A stretch of 5,306 nucleotides of DNA. Origin: Bacteroidota bacterium (GTDB taxonomy: Bacteria > Bacteroidota > Ignavibacteria > UBA10030 > F1-140-MAGs086). The position numbers were made by a program, and so were the translations under genes. This document shows positions 1 to 5,306 of the stretch, piece after piece. Each line of letters starts with the position of its first letter. Positions within the stretch are counted from its first letter, which is position 1. The stretch is from contig SXSO01000091.1 in NCBI GenBank assembly GCA_005792205.1, positions 1 to 5,306 of the forward strand, given 5' to 3'. The notes below the pieces were generated by a model that was not told where the DNA came from, did not search any database, and was given only the letters and a program-made list of their open reading frames with translations.

Positions 1-1332
1 ATATTTTTCTCTGTTTTCTTCACCAATTTTTGGTATTCGCAAATCTTTTATTAAAACTTCTTTGTTTTCATATTCATTTGAACCAATGATGAGAGCAATT
101 GGTATTTGAAGTTTATCTGCATATTGAAGTTGTTTTCCAAATGATTTTTCTTTACCAAGATAAATTTCTGTTTTAAAATTATTTTGTCGTAAAAATTGTG
201 CAAGTTGTTGATAATATTTTTCTAAATTTTTATCCATCACTGTAATGAAAATATCAGCAACTGACAATTTAAAATCAATTTTATCGAGATATTGAAGTGC
301 AGAAAAAATTCTATCAACTCCAATTGAACCACCAACTGATGGGATACTTTCATTTAAAAATCGCTTTACTAAATCATCATATCTACCTCCACCAAAAATA
401 GAACCAAACTGAGTTGCTTCATTTAGAATTGCTTCAAATACAGTTCCAGTATAATAATCAAGTCCACGAGCAAGTGATAAATCAATTACAACTTTTTCTT
501 CAGGAATTTTAAACTCATCTAAATAACCACAAATTTCTTTCAACTCTAAAATTCCATTTTGAAAATTTGAAACCTCTTTAAAAAAGTTTTCAACATAATT
601 CAATGTTTCAAACCGTTTTTGTTTTGGAATAGAAAGAAATTGAATTATTTTTTCAACACTTTGTTTGTTTAAATTAAGTCCTGTTATTTTATCTCCTGAT
701 GAATCAATTCTTCCACAAGTAAGTTCAAGTTCAATTTCTTTAAGTGAAATTTTATCCAATTTATCTAATGTTCTAAATACATTTTTATTTTGAGAAAATG
801 GAATATTGGCATAAGTTAAAAGCGTATCAAGAATTTTTCTATTATTTATTTTGATTTGAAAATTTTCAATTCCAATTTTTTGAATTGCCTCATTTACACA
901 AAAAACTATTTCAACTTCAGAACGAACCGATGATGAACCAACAATATCAATATCAAATTGAAGAAATTCACGGAACCTTCCGGGATCTGGTTTATCGGCT
1001 CTCCATACATTTGCAACTTGATATCGTTTAAATGGTTTTGGCAAATCTTTATATTGAGAAACAATGCGAGAAAGTGGAACTGTCAAATCAAAACGAAGTG
1101 CAATGTCTTCATCTTCAGGCGTTTTGGAGTAAAAAATCTTTTTGGATGTTTCACCATATCCAACGAGTGTTTCTGCATATTCTAATGCGGGAGAATCAAG
1201 TGGAGAAAAACCATATTTTTCAAAAACATTTTTTATGGTTAAAATTATTTGTTCCTTTGCAATAGTCACATCAGAAAGATAATCTCTTGTTCCTTTTACA
1301 TTTCTTGCTTTTATTTTTTTTTCTTCACTCAT
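1..1332 (-). CDS. hisS: Histidyl-tRNA synthetase (HisRS), 3' end cut by the window edge
   Basis: Class II aminoacyl-tRNA synthetase that activates histidine with ATP and charges tRNA-His in the cytoplasm. I translated 444 uninterrupted codons from the ATG at 1332-1330; no stop is reached at base 1. Visible: an N-terminal KGTRDY segment (13-18), the motif 1 region (about 48-60), motif 2 with its loop RADKPDPGRFREF (111-123), the HisRS-specific motif LARGLDYYTGTVFE (287-300, Arg289 equivalent to the catalytic Arg of the RGLDYYT motif), FGGGRYDDL (313-321), motif 3 GGSIGVDRIFSAL (334-346), and a C-terminal anticodon-binding domain (about 358 onward). The family is usually about 420-470 residues, so little is missing. 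The segment ALRFDLTVPLSRIVSQY (78-94) and the motif 2 loop are closer to eukaryote-like/alphaproteobacterial HisRS than to the E. coli loop RHERPQKGRYRQF. There is no Shine-Dalgarno before the ATG. It lies just downstream of its own substrate, tRNA-His, behind a terminator. Identity is near certain; the subfamily is inferred. Confidence 0.97.
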   Translation of the reverse strand, partial: MSEEKKIKARNVKGTRDYLSDVTIAKEQIILTIKNVFEKYGFSPLDSPALEYAETLVGYGETSKKIFYSKTPEDEDIALRFDLTVPLSRIVSQYKDLPKPFKRYQVANVWRADKPDPGRFREFLQFDIDIVGSSSVRSEVEIVFCVNEAIQKIGIENFQIKINNRKILDTLLTYANIPFSQNKNVFRTLDKLDKISLKEIELELTCGRIDSSGDKITGLNLNKQSVEKIIQFLSIPKQKRFETLNYVENFFKEVSNFQNGILELKEICGYLDEFKIPEEKVVIDLSLARGLDYYTGTVFEAILNEATQFGSIFGGGRYDDLVKRFLNESIPSVGGSIGVDRIFSALQYLDKIDFKLSVADIFITVMDKNLEKYYQQLAQFLRQNNFKTEIYLGKEKSFGKQLQYADKLQIPIALIIGSNEYENKEVLIKDLRIPKIGEENREKY

Positions 1333-1345
1333 ATTTTTATGAATT

Positions 1346-1379
1346 AAAAAAAATGTCGCTTCAAAAAATAAAAGCGACA
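1346..1379 (-). terminator. Rho-independent terminator between tRNA-His and hisS
   Basis: On the minus strand TGTCGCTT (1379-1372) pairs perfectly with AAGCGACA (1361-1354) around a 10-base T-rich loop. A U.G pair can extend it inward. Outward, G1380.T1353 and the A run at 1384-1381 can pair with the start of the T run. Eight T follow directly (1353-1346), as in an intrinsic terminator reading leftward. On the plus strand only CTTTTG follows, so the leftward direction is preferred. It closes the unit that ends with tRNA-His, and its T run stops 13 bases before the hisS ATG. Confidence 0.85.
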
Positions 1380-1393
1380 CTTTTGTCAGTCAA
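1365..1393 (-). promoter_or_regulatory. Candidate hisS promoter overlapping the terminator hairpin
   Basis: On the minus strand TTGACT (1393-1388) is followed after 17 bases by TATTTT (1370-1365). Read in Bacteroidota style it is TTTG (1394-1391), 20 bases, then TATTTTTTG (1370-1362), one base longer than the TAnnTTTG consensus. A transcript from here would start near 1358, inside the 3' arm of the hairpin, so it could not form the terminator and would have a leader of about 25 bases before the hisS ATG. This fits the need for a promoter between the terminator and hisS, but short A+T-rich matches are cheap, so it is a candidate only. Confidence 0.35.
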
Positions 1394-1398
1394 ACTTG

Positions 1399-1472
1399 TA
1401 CTGGTGATAGGGTTCGAACCTACGACCCTCAGATCCACAATCTGATGCTCTAACCAACTGAGCTACACCAGC
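1399..1472 (-). tRNA. tRNA-His, anticodon GTG, with A73 and no encoded G-1
   Basis: The minus strand folds into a full cloverleaf of 74 bases. Acceptor GCTGGTG pairs with CACCAGT, with a G1.T72 wobble at the end; T8 A9 follow. The D arm is GCTC/GAGC with a 9-base loop containing GG, the anticodon stem TCAGA/TCTGA encloses TTGTGGA (anticodon GTG, His), the variable loop is GGGTC, and the T arm is GTAGG/CCTAT around TTCGAAC. The discriminator base is A (1399) and the base before G1 is C (1473). The G-1:C73 pair normally encoded in bacterial tRNA-His is therefore absent. CCA is not encoded (CAA follows A73), so it must be added after transcription. The gene starts 22 bases after the lemA stop and is followed by a terminator and then hisS. 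His identity from the anticodon is firm. Confidence 0.97.
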
Positions 1473-1486
1473 GCATTTTTTTTGCT

Positions 1487-1494
1487 CAAATATA
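1487..1494 (-). promoter_or_regulatory. Candidate -7 element for tRNA-His
   Basis: The minus strand reads TATATTTG immediately after the lemA stop TGA, an exact match to the TAnnTTTG -7 consensus described for Bacteroidota sigma factors. Initiation a few bases downstream would fall near 1480, about 8 bases before G1 of tRNA-His, a sensible pre-tRNA leader. No good -33 TTG sits at the expected distance inside the lemA 3' end (GTTCCC at 1515-1510 is the nearest). The tRNA may equally be made as the tail of the lemA transcript. Confidence 0.35.
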
Positions 1495-2088
1495 TCAAAA
1501 TTTGACTTTGGGAACTTCTTGCGCTTTTGTTTCAGCAGTAAAATATTCTTTCTTTATAAATCCTGTAAATGCTGCGATAATTGAAGCTGGAAATTTTCTG
1601 ATTGAAGTATTGAAACTTTGGGTTACTTCAACAAATCTTTTTCTTTCAACTGCAATTCTATTTTCTGTTCCTTCAAGTTGAGATTGAAGTTGTAAAAAAT
1701 TTTGATTGGCTTTTAAATCTGGATATTTTTCAACAACAACCATCAAACGACTCAATGCCGAAGATAATCCATCTTGTGCTTGTTGAAATTTTTGAAATGT
1801 TTGTGGATCATTTAAAATTTTTTCTGAAACATTTAATTGCCCAACTTTTGCTCTTGCTTCTGTGATATCAATTAAAACTTCTTTTTCGTGTGAAGCATAA
1901 CCTTTTACAGTTTCCACAAGATTTGGAATCAAATCATATCGTCTTTGATATTGATTTTGTACCTGACTCCACGCACCATTCACTCCTTCATCAAGTGAAA
2001 CAAGTGAATTGTAAGAAGAAATTACCCAAAAAATAATCAAGAGAAAAAATCCTAAAATGGAAAATAAAATAATTTTTGTTTTGTTCAT
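1495..2088 (-). CDS. lemA: LemA family membrane-anchored protein
   Basis: 197-residue protein, typical of the LemA family (about 180-200). One N-terminal membrane helix (about 5-25) is followed by a long helical domain that family structures place outside the cytoplasm. Family hallmarks are visible: YNSLV (26-30), W40 followed by a YQRRYDLIPNLVETVKGYASHE run (about 47-68), and, further on, YPDLKAN (122-128) and LEGTENRIAVER (138-149). The molecular function of LemA is not settled; it often occurs beside TPM-domain (YgcG-like) proteins or HtpX, neither of which is seen here. The ATG at 2088-2086 is the only sensible start because the hydrophobic helix follows at once. The 46 bases after deoA are A+T-rich, with no hairpin, no Shine-Dalgarno and no convincing promoter, so co-transcription with deoA is likely. 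It ends 22 bases before tRNA-His. Confidence 0.95.
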   Translation of the reverse strand: MNKTKIILFSILGFFLLIIFWVISSYNSLVSLDEGVNGAWSQVQNQYQRRYDLIPNLVETVKGYASHEKEVLIDITEARAKVGQLNVSEKILNDPQTFQKFQQAQDGLSSALSRLMVVVEKYPDLKANQNFLQLQSQLEGTENRIAVERKRFVEVTQSFNTSIRKFPASIIAAFTGFIKKEYFTAETKAQEVPKVKF

Positions 2089-2134
2089 AAAGTATAAATA
2101 AATTGTTATGAAATAAATGAAATTGTTTTTGTTT

Positions 2135-3469
2135 TTAAAAATGAAAATTCACGTTTGTATTTTCATCAATGTATGCTTTGACTAATTGTTTTGGTTTTGT
2201 TGATTCAGGAACTATTTTAATTGCATTATGAATTCTTTGTTTTACGATATCACAAGTAGATTTATTGTCAGTAAAAAATTTCACAAGTAATTCTCCTTTG
2301 TGAATTTTATCTCCAACTTTTTTATTCATCACAATTCCTGATTTGTAATCAATTTTATCATCAATTTTCATTCTTCCAGCACCAATTAAAATTGCAGATA
2401 ACCCAATTTCCAAAGAATTAATATCAGAAATAAATCCATTTTCATTTGAAAAAATTTCAATTTCAAATTTTGATTTTGGATATTTTTCAATGTTCTCAAT
2501 AAAGGAAACATCTCCATTTTGTGTCTCTACAATTTGTAAAAATTTTTCATATGCTTTTCCATTTTGAATTACTTCTTGACATTTTTTTATTCCATCTTCA
2601 ATTGACGAAGCAACACCTCCTAATTTTAACATTGTTCCACCAAGTAAATACGTAACTTCCATCAAATCACTTACAACAATTTCATTGCGAAGACATTTTA
2701 TACACTCAACAATTTCCAACCAATTTCCAACTGCAAATCCCAAAACATCATCCATTGATGTAATGTAGGCAACAGTTTTCTTTTGCATCATATTTCCAAT
2801 CTTCACAAGTGATTTTGCAAGATTTACACTTTCATCAAACGATTTCATAAAAGCACCGGTTCCAGTTTTTACATCTAAAACAAGTGAATCAATTCCTTCT
2901 GCAAGTTTTTTACTCATAATACTTGCTGAAATTAAAGAGATGTTTTCAATAGTCGCAGTAACATCTCTTAACGCATAAATTCTTTTATCAGCAGGAGCAA
3001 TTTCTTTGGTTTGACCAATCATCACAACACCAATTTTTTCAATAACTTTTTTGTAATCATCAAGTGAAAGATTGACATTAAAATATGGAATTGATTCAAG
3101 TTTATCAAGCGTTCCTCCAGTATGACCGAGACCACGACCAGAAATCATTGGAACCGCAATTCCACAAGAAGCGACCATTGGAGCAAGTATAATTGATGTT
3201 TTATCACCAACACCTCCTGTAGAATGTTTATCAACTTTTACTTTGTTTATATTTGATAAATCAACTATAGAACCAGAATGCAACATTTTTTCAGTGAGAT
3301 GAAATGTCTCTTCTTCATCCATTAAAGAAAAAAAAATAGACATCAAAAACGACGACATTTGATATTCAGGGATTTTATTTTCCAAATACCCATCAATGAA
3401 AAAATCAATTTCTTGTTTTGTAAGTTTATTTGAATCTCTTTTTTTCTTAATTATTTCAACGGGATTCAT
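2135..3469 (-). CDS. deoA: Thymidine phosphorylase / pyrimidine-nucleoside phosphorylase
   Basis: Cytoplasmic salvage enzyme splitting thymidine (and possibly uridine) with phosphate into base and (deoxy)ribose 1-phosphate. 444 residues, near the 430-440 usual for the family. The signature SGRGLGHTGGTLDKLE lies at 110-125 and DKHSTGGVGDK at 80-90. All E. coli ligand residues I recall occur with a constant offset of three: phosphate site K81, S83, S92, S110, T120; pyrimidine site H82, R168, S183, K187. The C-terminal PYNP domain spans about 345-420 (GAGRMKIDDKIDYKSG, 364-379). Met108, in VPMISGRG, matches thymidine phosphorylase; as I recall, the broader PyNP enzymes have Lys here, so a thymidine preference is inferred. 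I chose the ATG at 3469-3467, which shares ATGA with the upstream Nudix stop. An in-frame ATG at 3505 would add 12 atypical residues and overlap the Nudix gene by 40 bases. No clear Shine-Dalgarno. Confidence 0.96.
   Translation of the reverse strand: MNPVEIIKKKRDSNKLTKQEIDFFIDGYLENKIPEYQMSSFLMSIFFSLMDEEETFHLTEKMLHSGSIVDLSNINKVKVDKHSTGGVGDKTSIILAPMVASCGIAVPMISGRGLGHTGGTLDKLESIPYFNVNLSLDDYKKVIEKIGVVMIGQTKEIAPADKRIYALRDVTATIENISLISASIMSKKLAEGIDSLVLDVKTGTGAFMKSFDESVNLAKSLVKIGNMMQKKTVAYITSMDDVLGFAVGNWLEIVECIKCLRNEIVVSDLMEVTYLLGGTMLKLGGVASSIEDGIKKCQEVIQNGKAYEKFLQIVETQNGDVSFIENIEKYPKSKFEIEIFSNENGFISDINSLEIGLSAILIGAGRMKIDDKIDYKSGIVMNKKVGDKIHKGELLVKFFTDNKSTCDIVKQRIHNAIKIVPESTKPKQLVKAYIDENTNVNFHF
3466..3469 (-). 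other. ATGA stop/start overlap, Nudix gene to deoA
   Basis: The minus strand reads ATGA: the deoA start ATG (3469-3467) shares three bases with the Nudix stop TGA (3468-3466). With no Shine-Dalgarno upstream, re-initiation by the ribosome that ends on the Nudix gene is the likely way deoA is translated. This overlap decides the deoA start. Confidence 0.8.
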
Positions 3470-4005
3470 AGTTTTAAAAATTCTTTTGCAATTAAAATTC
3501 CACAAATTGTTTTTCCATCTGTGATTTTATTTTCCATAATCATTTTGGTTGCTTCTTTAAAACTTGTTTGAAAAATTTGCATTCCTTCTTCACCTTCTTC
3601 AAGTTGTCTTCCATTTTTGGATGAAGATACATTTTGTGCTAAAAAAATATGTAGTTCTTCGTCGCAAAATCCGGGAGTTGTTTGAATTGTTGTCAAGTGA
3701 GAAATATTTTCAGAAATAAAACCAGTTTCTTCTTCAAGTTCTCTTTTAGCACATTCAATTGGGATTTCGTTCTTAAAAAGTTTTCCAGCAGGAAGTTCTA
3801 TCATTTCTTTTTGCAATGGATACCGAAATTGTTTTATCAAAATCAAATCTCCATTTTGACAAATTGGAACAATCACACTTCCGCCATTATGTTGAATAAC
3901 TTCTCTTATTGTTTTATTTCCAGAATTATATTCACATTCATCACGATAAACATTGAATACAATTCCATCGTAAATTTTTTTTCGGTCTTTTAAAATTAAA
4001 TTCAT
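3466..4005 (-). CDS. Nudix hydrolase, ADP-ribose pyrophosphatase (NudF) type
   Basis: 179-residue cytoplasmic hydrolase expected to cut ADP-ribose (or a related nucleoside diphosphate sugar) into AMP and ribose 5-phosphate. The Nudix box Gx5Ex7REUxEExGU is complete at 74-96: G74, E80, R88-E89, E92-E93 and G95, the acidic residues being the metal ligands. Further ADPRase-type features are the QFRY segment (59-62), ELPAGK (70-75) entering the box, and P111 in TTPGFCDEELHIF, sixteen residues after the box glycine, a spacing characteristic of ADP-ribose pyrophosphatases. Length is normal for the family (about 170-210). The start ATG (4005-4003) overlaps the MscS stop as ATGA and the stop overlaps the deoA start the same way, so it is embedded in an operon. 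Paired with a nucleoside phosphorylase, it fits ribose-phosphate/nucleotide salvage. The exact substrate cannot be read from sequence; GDP-mannose or another NDP-sugar is an alternative. Confidence 0.92.
   Translation of the reverse strand: MNLILKDRKKIYDGIVFNVYRDECEYNSGNKTIREVIQHNGGSVIVPICQNGDLILIKQFRYPLQKEMIELPAGKLFKNEIPIECAKRELEEETGFISENISHLTTIQTTPGFCDEELHIFLAQNVSSSKNGRQLEEGEEGMQIFQTSFKEATKMIMENKITDGKTICGILIAKEFLKL
4002..4005 (-). other. ATGA stop/start overlap, MscS gene to Nudix gene
   Basis: The minus strand reads ATGA: the Nudix ATG (4005-4003) shares three bases with the MscS stop TGA (4004-4002). Only a weak purine run (AGAGAAA) precedes it. It points to coupled translation of a membrane channel and a soluble hydrolase. 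Confidence 0.8.
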
Positions 4006-5054
4006 TTTCTCTGAATCAAAAAAGATTGTGATGGCATTTCAATTTTTTCTTCTTGAAATTTTTTCGAGATTTTATCTCTAATTTCTGTTTCAATATCAAA
4101 TTTTAAATTGTAGTCGTTTGTAAAACATATTAATTGCACAACAACGGCCATTGTTTCAAAACGAACTGTATAAACGTTTAGTTCATGCTCTTTGGAAATT
4201 TCTGGATAACTTTTTGCAATTTCCATAATAAAATTTTTTGACTTCTCTAAATCACTTTCATAAGAAATTGGAACTTCAACCAAAACTCTAACAGAAGTTG
4301 ATGGATACGAAAAATTTATTATTTTGTTTTTTACAAGTTCAGTATTTGGAACTATAATTATGTTTCTATCAAAGTTTAAAATTTTTGTGCTGCGAAGTCC
4401 AAGCTCGCTTACATCTCCAACTTCACCTGTTGGAAGTTGAATTCTATCTCCAACATGAAATGGACGATCAATTACAAGTACAATTCCTGCAAAAATATTT
4501 GCTAATGTTTCTTGCGCTGCAAGTGCAATTGCAAGTGATACAACTCCAAGTGAAACAAGCAAACTTCCAATATTGACTCCAAAATGATCCAATATTACTA
4601 TAAAAAAAATAAATATGATTAGAAGAGAAACTATTTTTTCAAAAAGTGGTGCAATTGTATCTGCAATTTTATCATTTTTATCTCCATCATTTCCATATAG
4701 ATACCAATCTATAAGTTCTTTTGCAAGTTCAATAAAAATTCTTGTAGCATAAAAAGTAGAAAAAATGAAAAAAGCATTTTTTAAATAGTGAATATAAATT
4801 TTTTGCCCTTTTGAAATTTGAAATTCATCATCCAATACAATAAGCGAAATATAAATTCCAATCAATGTAAAAATCATTGTTATTTTTCCAATTAGGAATT
4901 TTAGAATTCTGCGTTCTATATCAGAATTTTGTTTTGTTGAAAGTTTTGAATTTAGAAATCGTAAACCAAACTTAAAAACTTTTCCAAACAAAAATGAAAT
5001 TGCAATTATTATTAATAAAATTGATAAATCATTAAATGAATTTATTTGTTTCAT
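4002..5054 (-). CDS. MscS-family mechanosensitive ion channel
   Basis: 350-residue inner-membrane channel expected to open under membrane tension and release solutes on osmotic downshock. Hydrophobic segments lie at about 9-28, 54-75, 92-109, 137-157 and 161-195. The last is the pore-lining helix, with a small-residue pattern (GVVSLAIALAAQETLANIFAG, split at 170-190) leading into the family hallmark DRPFHVGDRI (196-205). The beta domain follows, with GEVGDVSELGLRSTKI (210-225) and IIIVPNTELVKNKIINFS (232-249), then the cytoplasmic alpha/beta part ending in EKIEMPSQSFLIQ (336-348). Five membrane segments and this length resemble E. coli YnaI (343 residues) more than the three-segment, 286-residue MscS. 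The ATG at 5054-5052 lies 4 bases after the murI stop, with no Shine-Dalgarno, and its stop overlaps the Nudix start. Family is certain; gating threshold and ion preference are unknown. Confidence 0.95.
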   Translation of the reverse strand: MKQINSFNDLSILLIIIAISFLFGKVFKFGLRFLNSKLSTKQNSDIERRILKFLIGKITMIFTLIGIYISLIVLDDEFQISKGQKIYIHYLKNAFFIFSTFYATRIFIELAKELIDWYLYGNDGDKNDKIADTIAPLFEKIVSLLIIFIFFIVILDHFGVNIGSLLVSLGVVSLAIALAAQETLANIFAGIVLVIDRPFHVGDRIQLPTGEVGDVSELGLRSTKILNFDRNIIIVPNTELVKNKIINFSYPSTSVRVLVEVPISYESDLEKSKNFIMEIAKSYPEISKEHELNVYTVRFETMAVVVQLICFTNDYNLKFDIETEIRDKISKKFQEEKIEMPSQSFLIQRK

Positions 5055-5058
5055 AAAA

Positions 5059-5306
5059 TTATTGATGATTAAAACTAAAATTTGCTCGTCTAATTCTTCC
5101 GAGTTTTTGACCTAAAAATTTTTCTCCTATTTCAGAAAATTTTTCAGGATCATCACTTACAAAAAATTGTAGATTTGGTTTTTCCTTACTTTGATTCAAA
5201 ATTTTTTTTTCCTCTAATTGTGTTTTAACTTCATACGCAGTTGCAACTCCTGAATCAATCAACTTTATATTTTTGCCTAAAACATTTTGAATAATATTTG
5301 CAAGCA
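5059..5306 (-). CDS. murI: Glutamate racemase, C-terminal part (5' end beyond the window)
   Basis: Cytoplasmic enzyme that interconverts L- and D-glutamate, supplying D-glutamate for peptidoglycan precursors. Only the last 81 residues are present; the frame stays open to the right edge, so the gene starts outside. The visible part begins LANIIQNVLGKNIKLIDSGV, the segment that in MurI follows directly after the second catalytic cysteine motif (GCTHYP), which would lie just beyond base 5306. It continues with ATAYEV, then a variable stretch, then FFVSDDPEKFSEIGEKFLG, the usual C-terminal block of this family (F(Y/F)VSD.P..F..IG..FLG). A TTG at 5262 is an internal leucine codon of LIDSG, not a start. 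The stop TAA (5061-5059) is 4 bases before the MscS start, so the two are co-transcribed. Identification rests on the C-terminal blocks alone but is specific. Confidence 0.88.
   Translation of the reverse strand, partial: LANIIQNVLGKNIKLIDSGVATAYEVKTQLEEKKILNQSKEKPNLQFFVSDDPEKFSEIGEKFLGQKLGRIRRANFSFNHQ

Noticed and set aside
958..1265. Two plus-strand open frames of 75 and 77 codons
   Set aside because: They lie wholly inside hisS on the opposite strand, overlap each other, and show no recognisable domain. They are by-products of the hisS reading frame.
1346..1384. Bidirectional terminator also serving the plus strand
   Set aside because: The hairpin is symmetric, but only four T follow it on the plus strand and no plus-strand gene ends there.
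1333..1398. T-box riboswitch or His leader peptide controlling hisS
   Set aside because: The 66 bases between tRNA-His and hisS are too short for T-box stem I and an antiterminator, no T-box core sequence is visible, and there is no short frame rich in His codons.
1411..1420. Perfect palindrome GGTTCGAACC as an operator site
   Set aside because: It is the T-arm of the tRNA and fully explained by tRNA structure.
1473..1494. Terminator between lemA and tRNA-His
   Set aside because: There is a T/A run but only a 3-bp GCA/TGC stem, too weak to terminate.
3467..3505. Alternative deoA start 12 codons upstream (ATG at 3505)
   Set aside because: It would overlap the Nudix gene by 40 bases and add residues that do not fit the family N-terminus. 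The ATGA overlap start gives a normal 444-residue protein.
3682..3993. Plus-strand open frame of 103 codons
   Set aside because: It is antisense to the Nudix gene, whose motifs are unambiguous. The translation is a low-complexity Phe/Asn/Ile-rich shadow.
420..4560. Recurring CAAGTG-type short words on the plus strand across the window
   Set aside because: They reflect preferred Ser-Leu (TCA-CTT) codons on the coding strand. They have no regular spacing and fall inside genes.
4385..4576. Plus-strand open frame of 63 codons rich in Gln and Leu
   Set aside because: It is antisense to the MscS pore and beta-domain region. The QLQV-like repetition only mirrors MscS codon use.

Overview
This is a compact, strongly A+T-rich bacterial segment in which every supported gene reads on the minus strand. 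In transcription order (right to left) it holds: the 3' end of a glutamate racemase gene (murI, cut by the right edge), an MscS-family mechanosensitive channel, a Nudix hydrolase of the ADP-ribose pyrophosphatase type, a thymidine/pyrimidine-nucleoside phosphorylase (deoA), lemA, a tRNA-His(GTG) gene, a rho-independent terminator, and a histidyl-tRNA synthetase gene (hisS, whose last few codons run off the left edge). There is no stretch above 70 bases without an assigned feature, and no mobile element, CRISPR array or long repeat is visible.

Layout. From murI to deoA the genes are packed with a 4-base gap and two 4-base ATGA stop/start overlaps, so they are almost certainly one transcript. 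lemA follows after 46 bases with no terminator between. tRNA-His begins 22 bases after lemA; a Bacteroidota-like -7 element (TATATTTG) overlaps the lemA stop and may give the tRNA its own promoter. An 8-bp hairpin followed by eight T ends this unit only 13 bases before the hisS ATG, so hisS needs a promoter inside the hairpin region (a TTGACT-17-TATTTT candidate is present) or depends on read-through.

Organism. High A+T, no convincing Shine-Dalgarno sequence before any of the five visible starts, and TAnnTTTG-like elements suggest the Bacteroidota/Ignavibacteriota (FCB) side of the tree. This is inference, held at moderate to low confidence.

How the genes relate. murI (D-glutamate for peptidoglycan), the MscS channel (osmotic safety valve) and membrane-anchored LemA relate to the envelope. 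The Nudix enzyme and the phosphorylase relate to nucleotide clean-up and salvage. The tRNA-His/hisS pair forms a histidylation cassette.

The most noteworthy observation is in that cassette. The tRNA-His has A73 and an encoded C at -1, so it lacks the G-1:C73 pair that is nearly universal in bacterial tRNA-His. The neighbouring HisRS carries a motif 2 loop (RADKPDPGRFREF) unlike the E. coli loop and resembling the loop known from the alphaproteobacterial clade that uses A73. The two may be a co-evolved, non-canonical histidine identity system.
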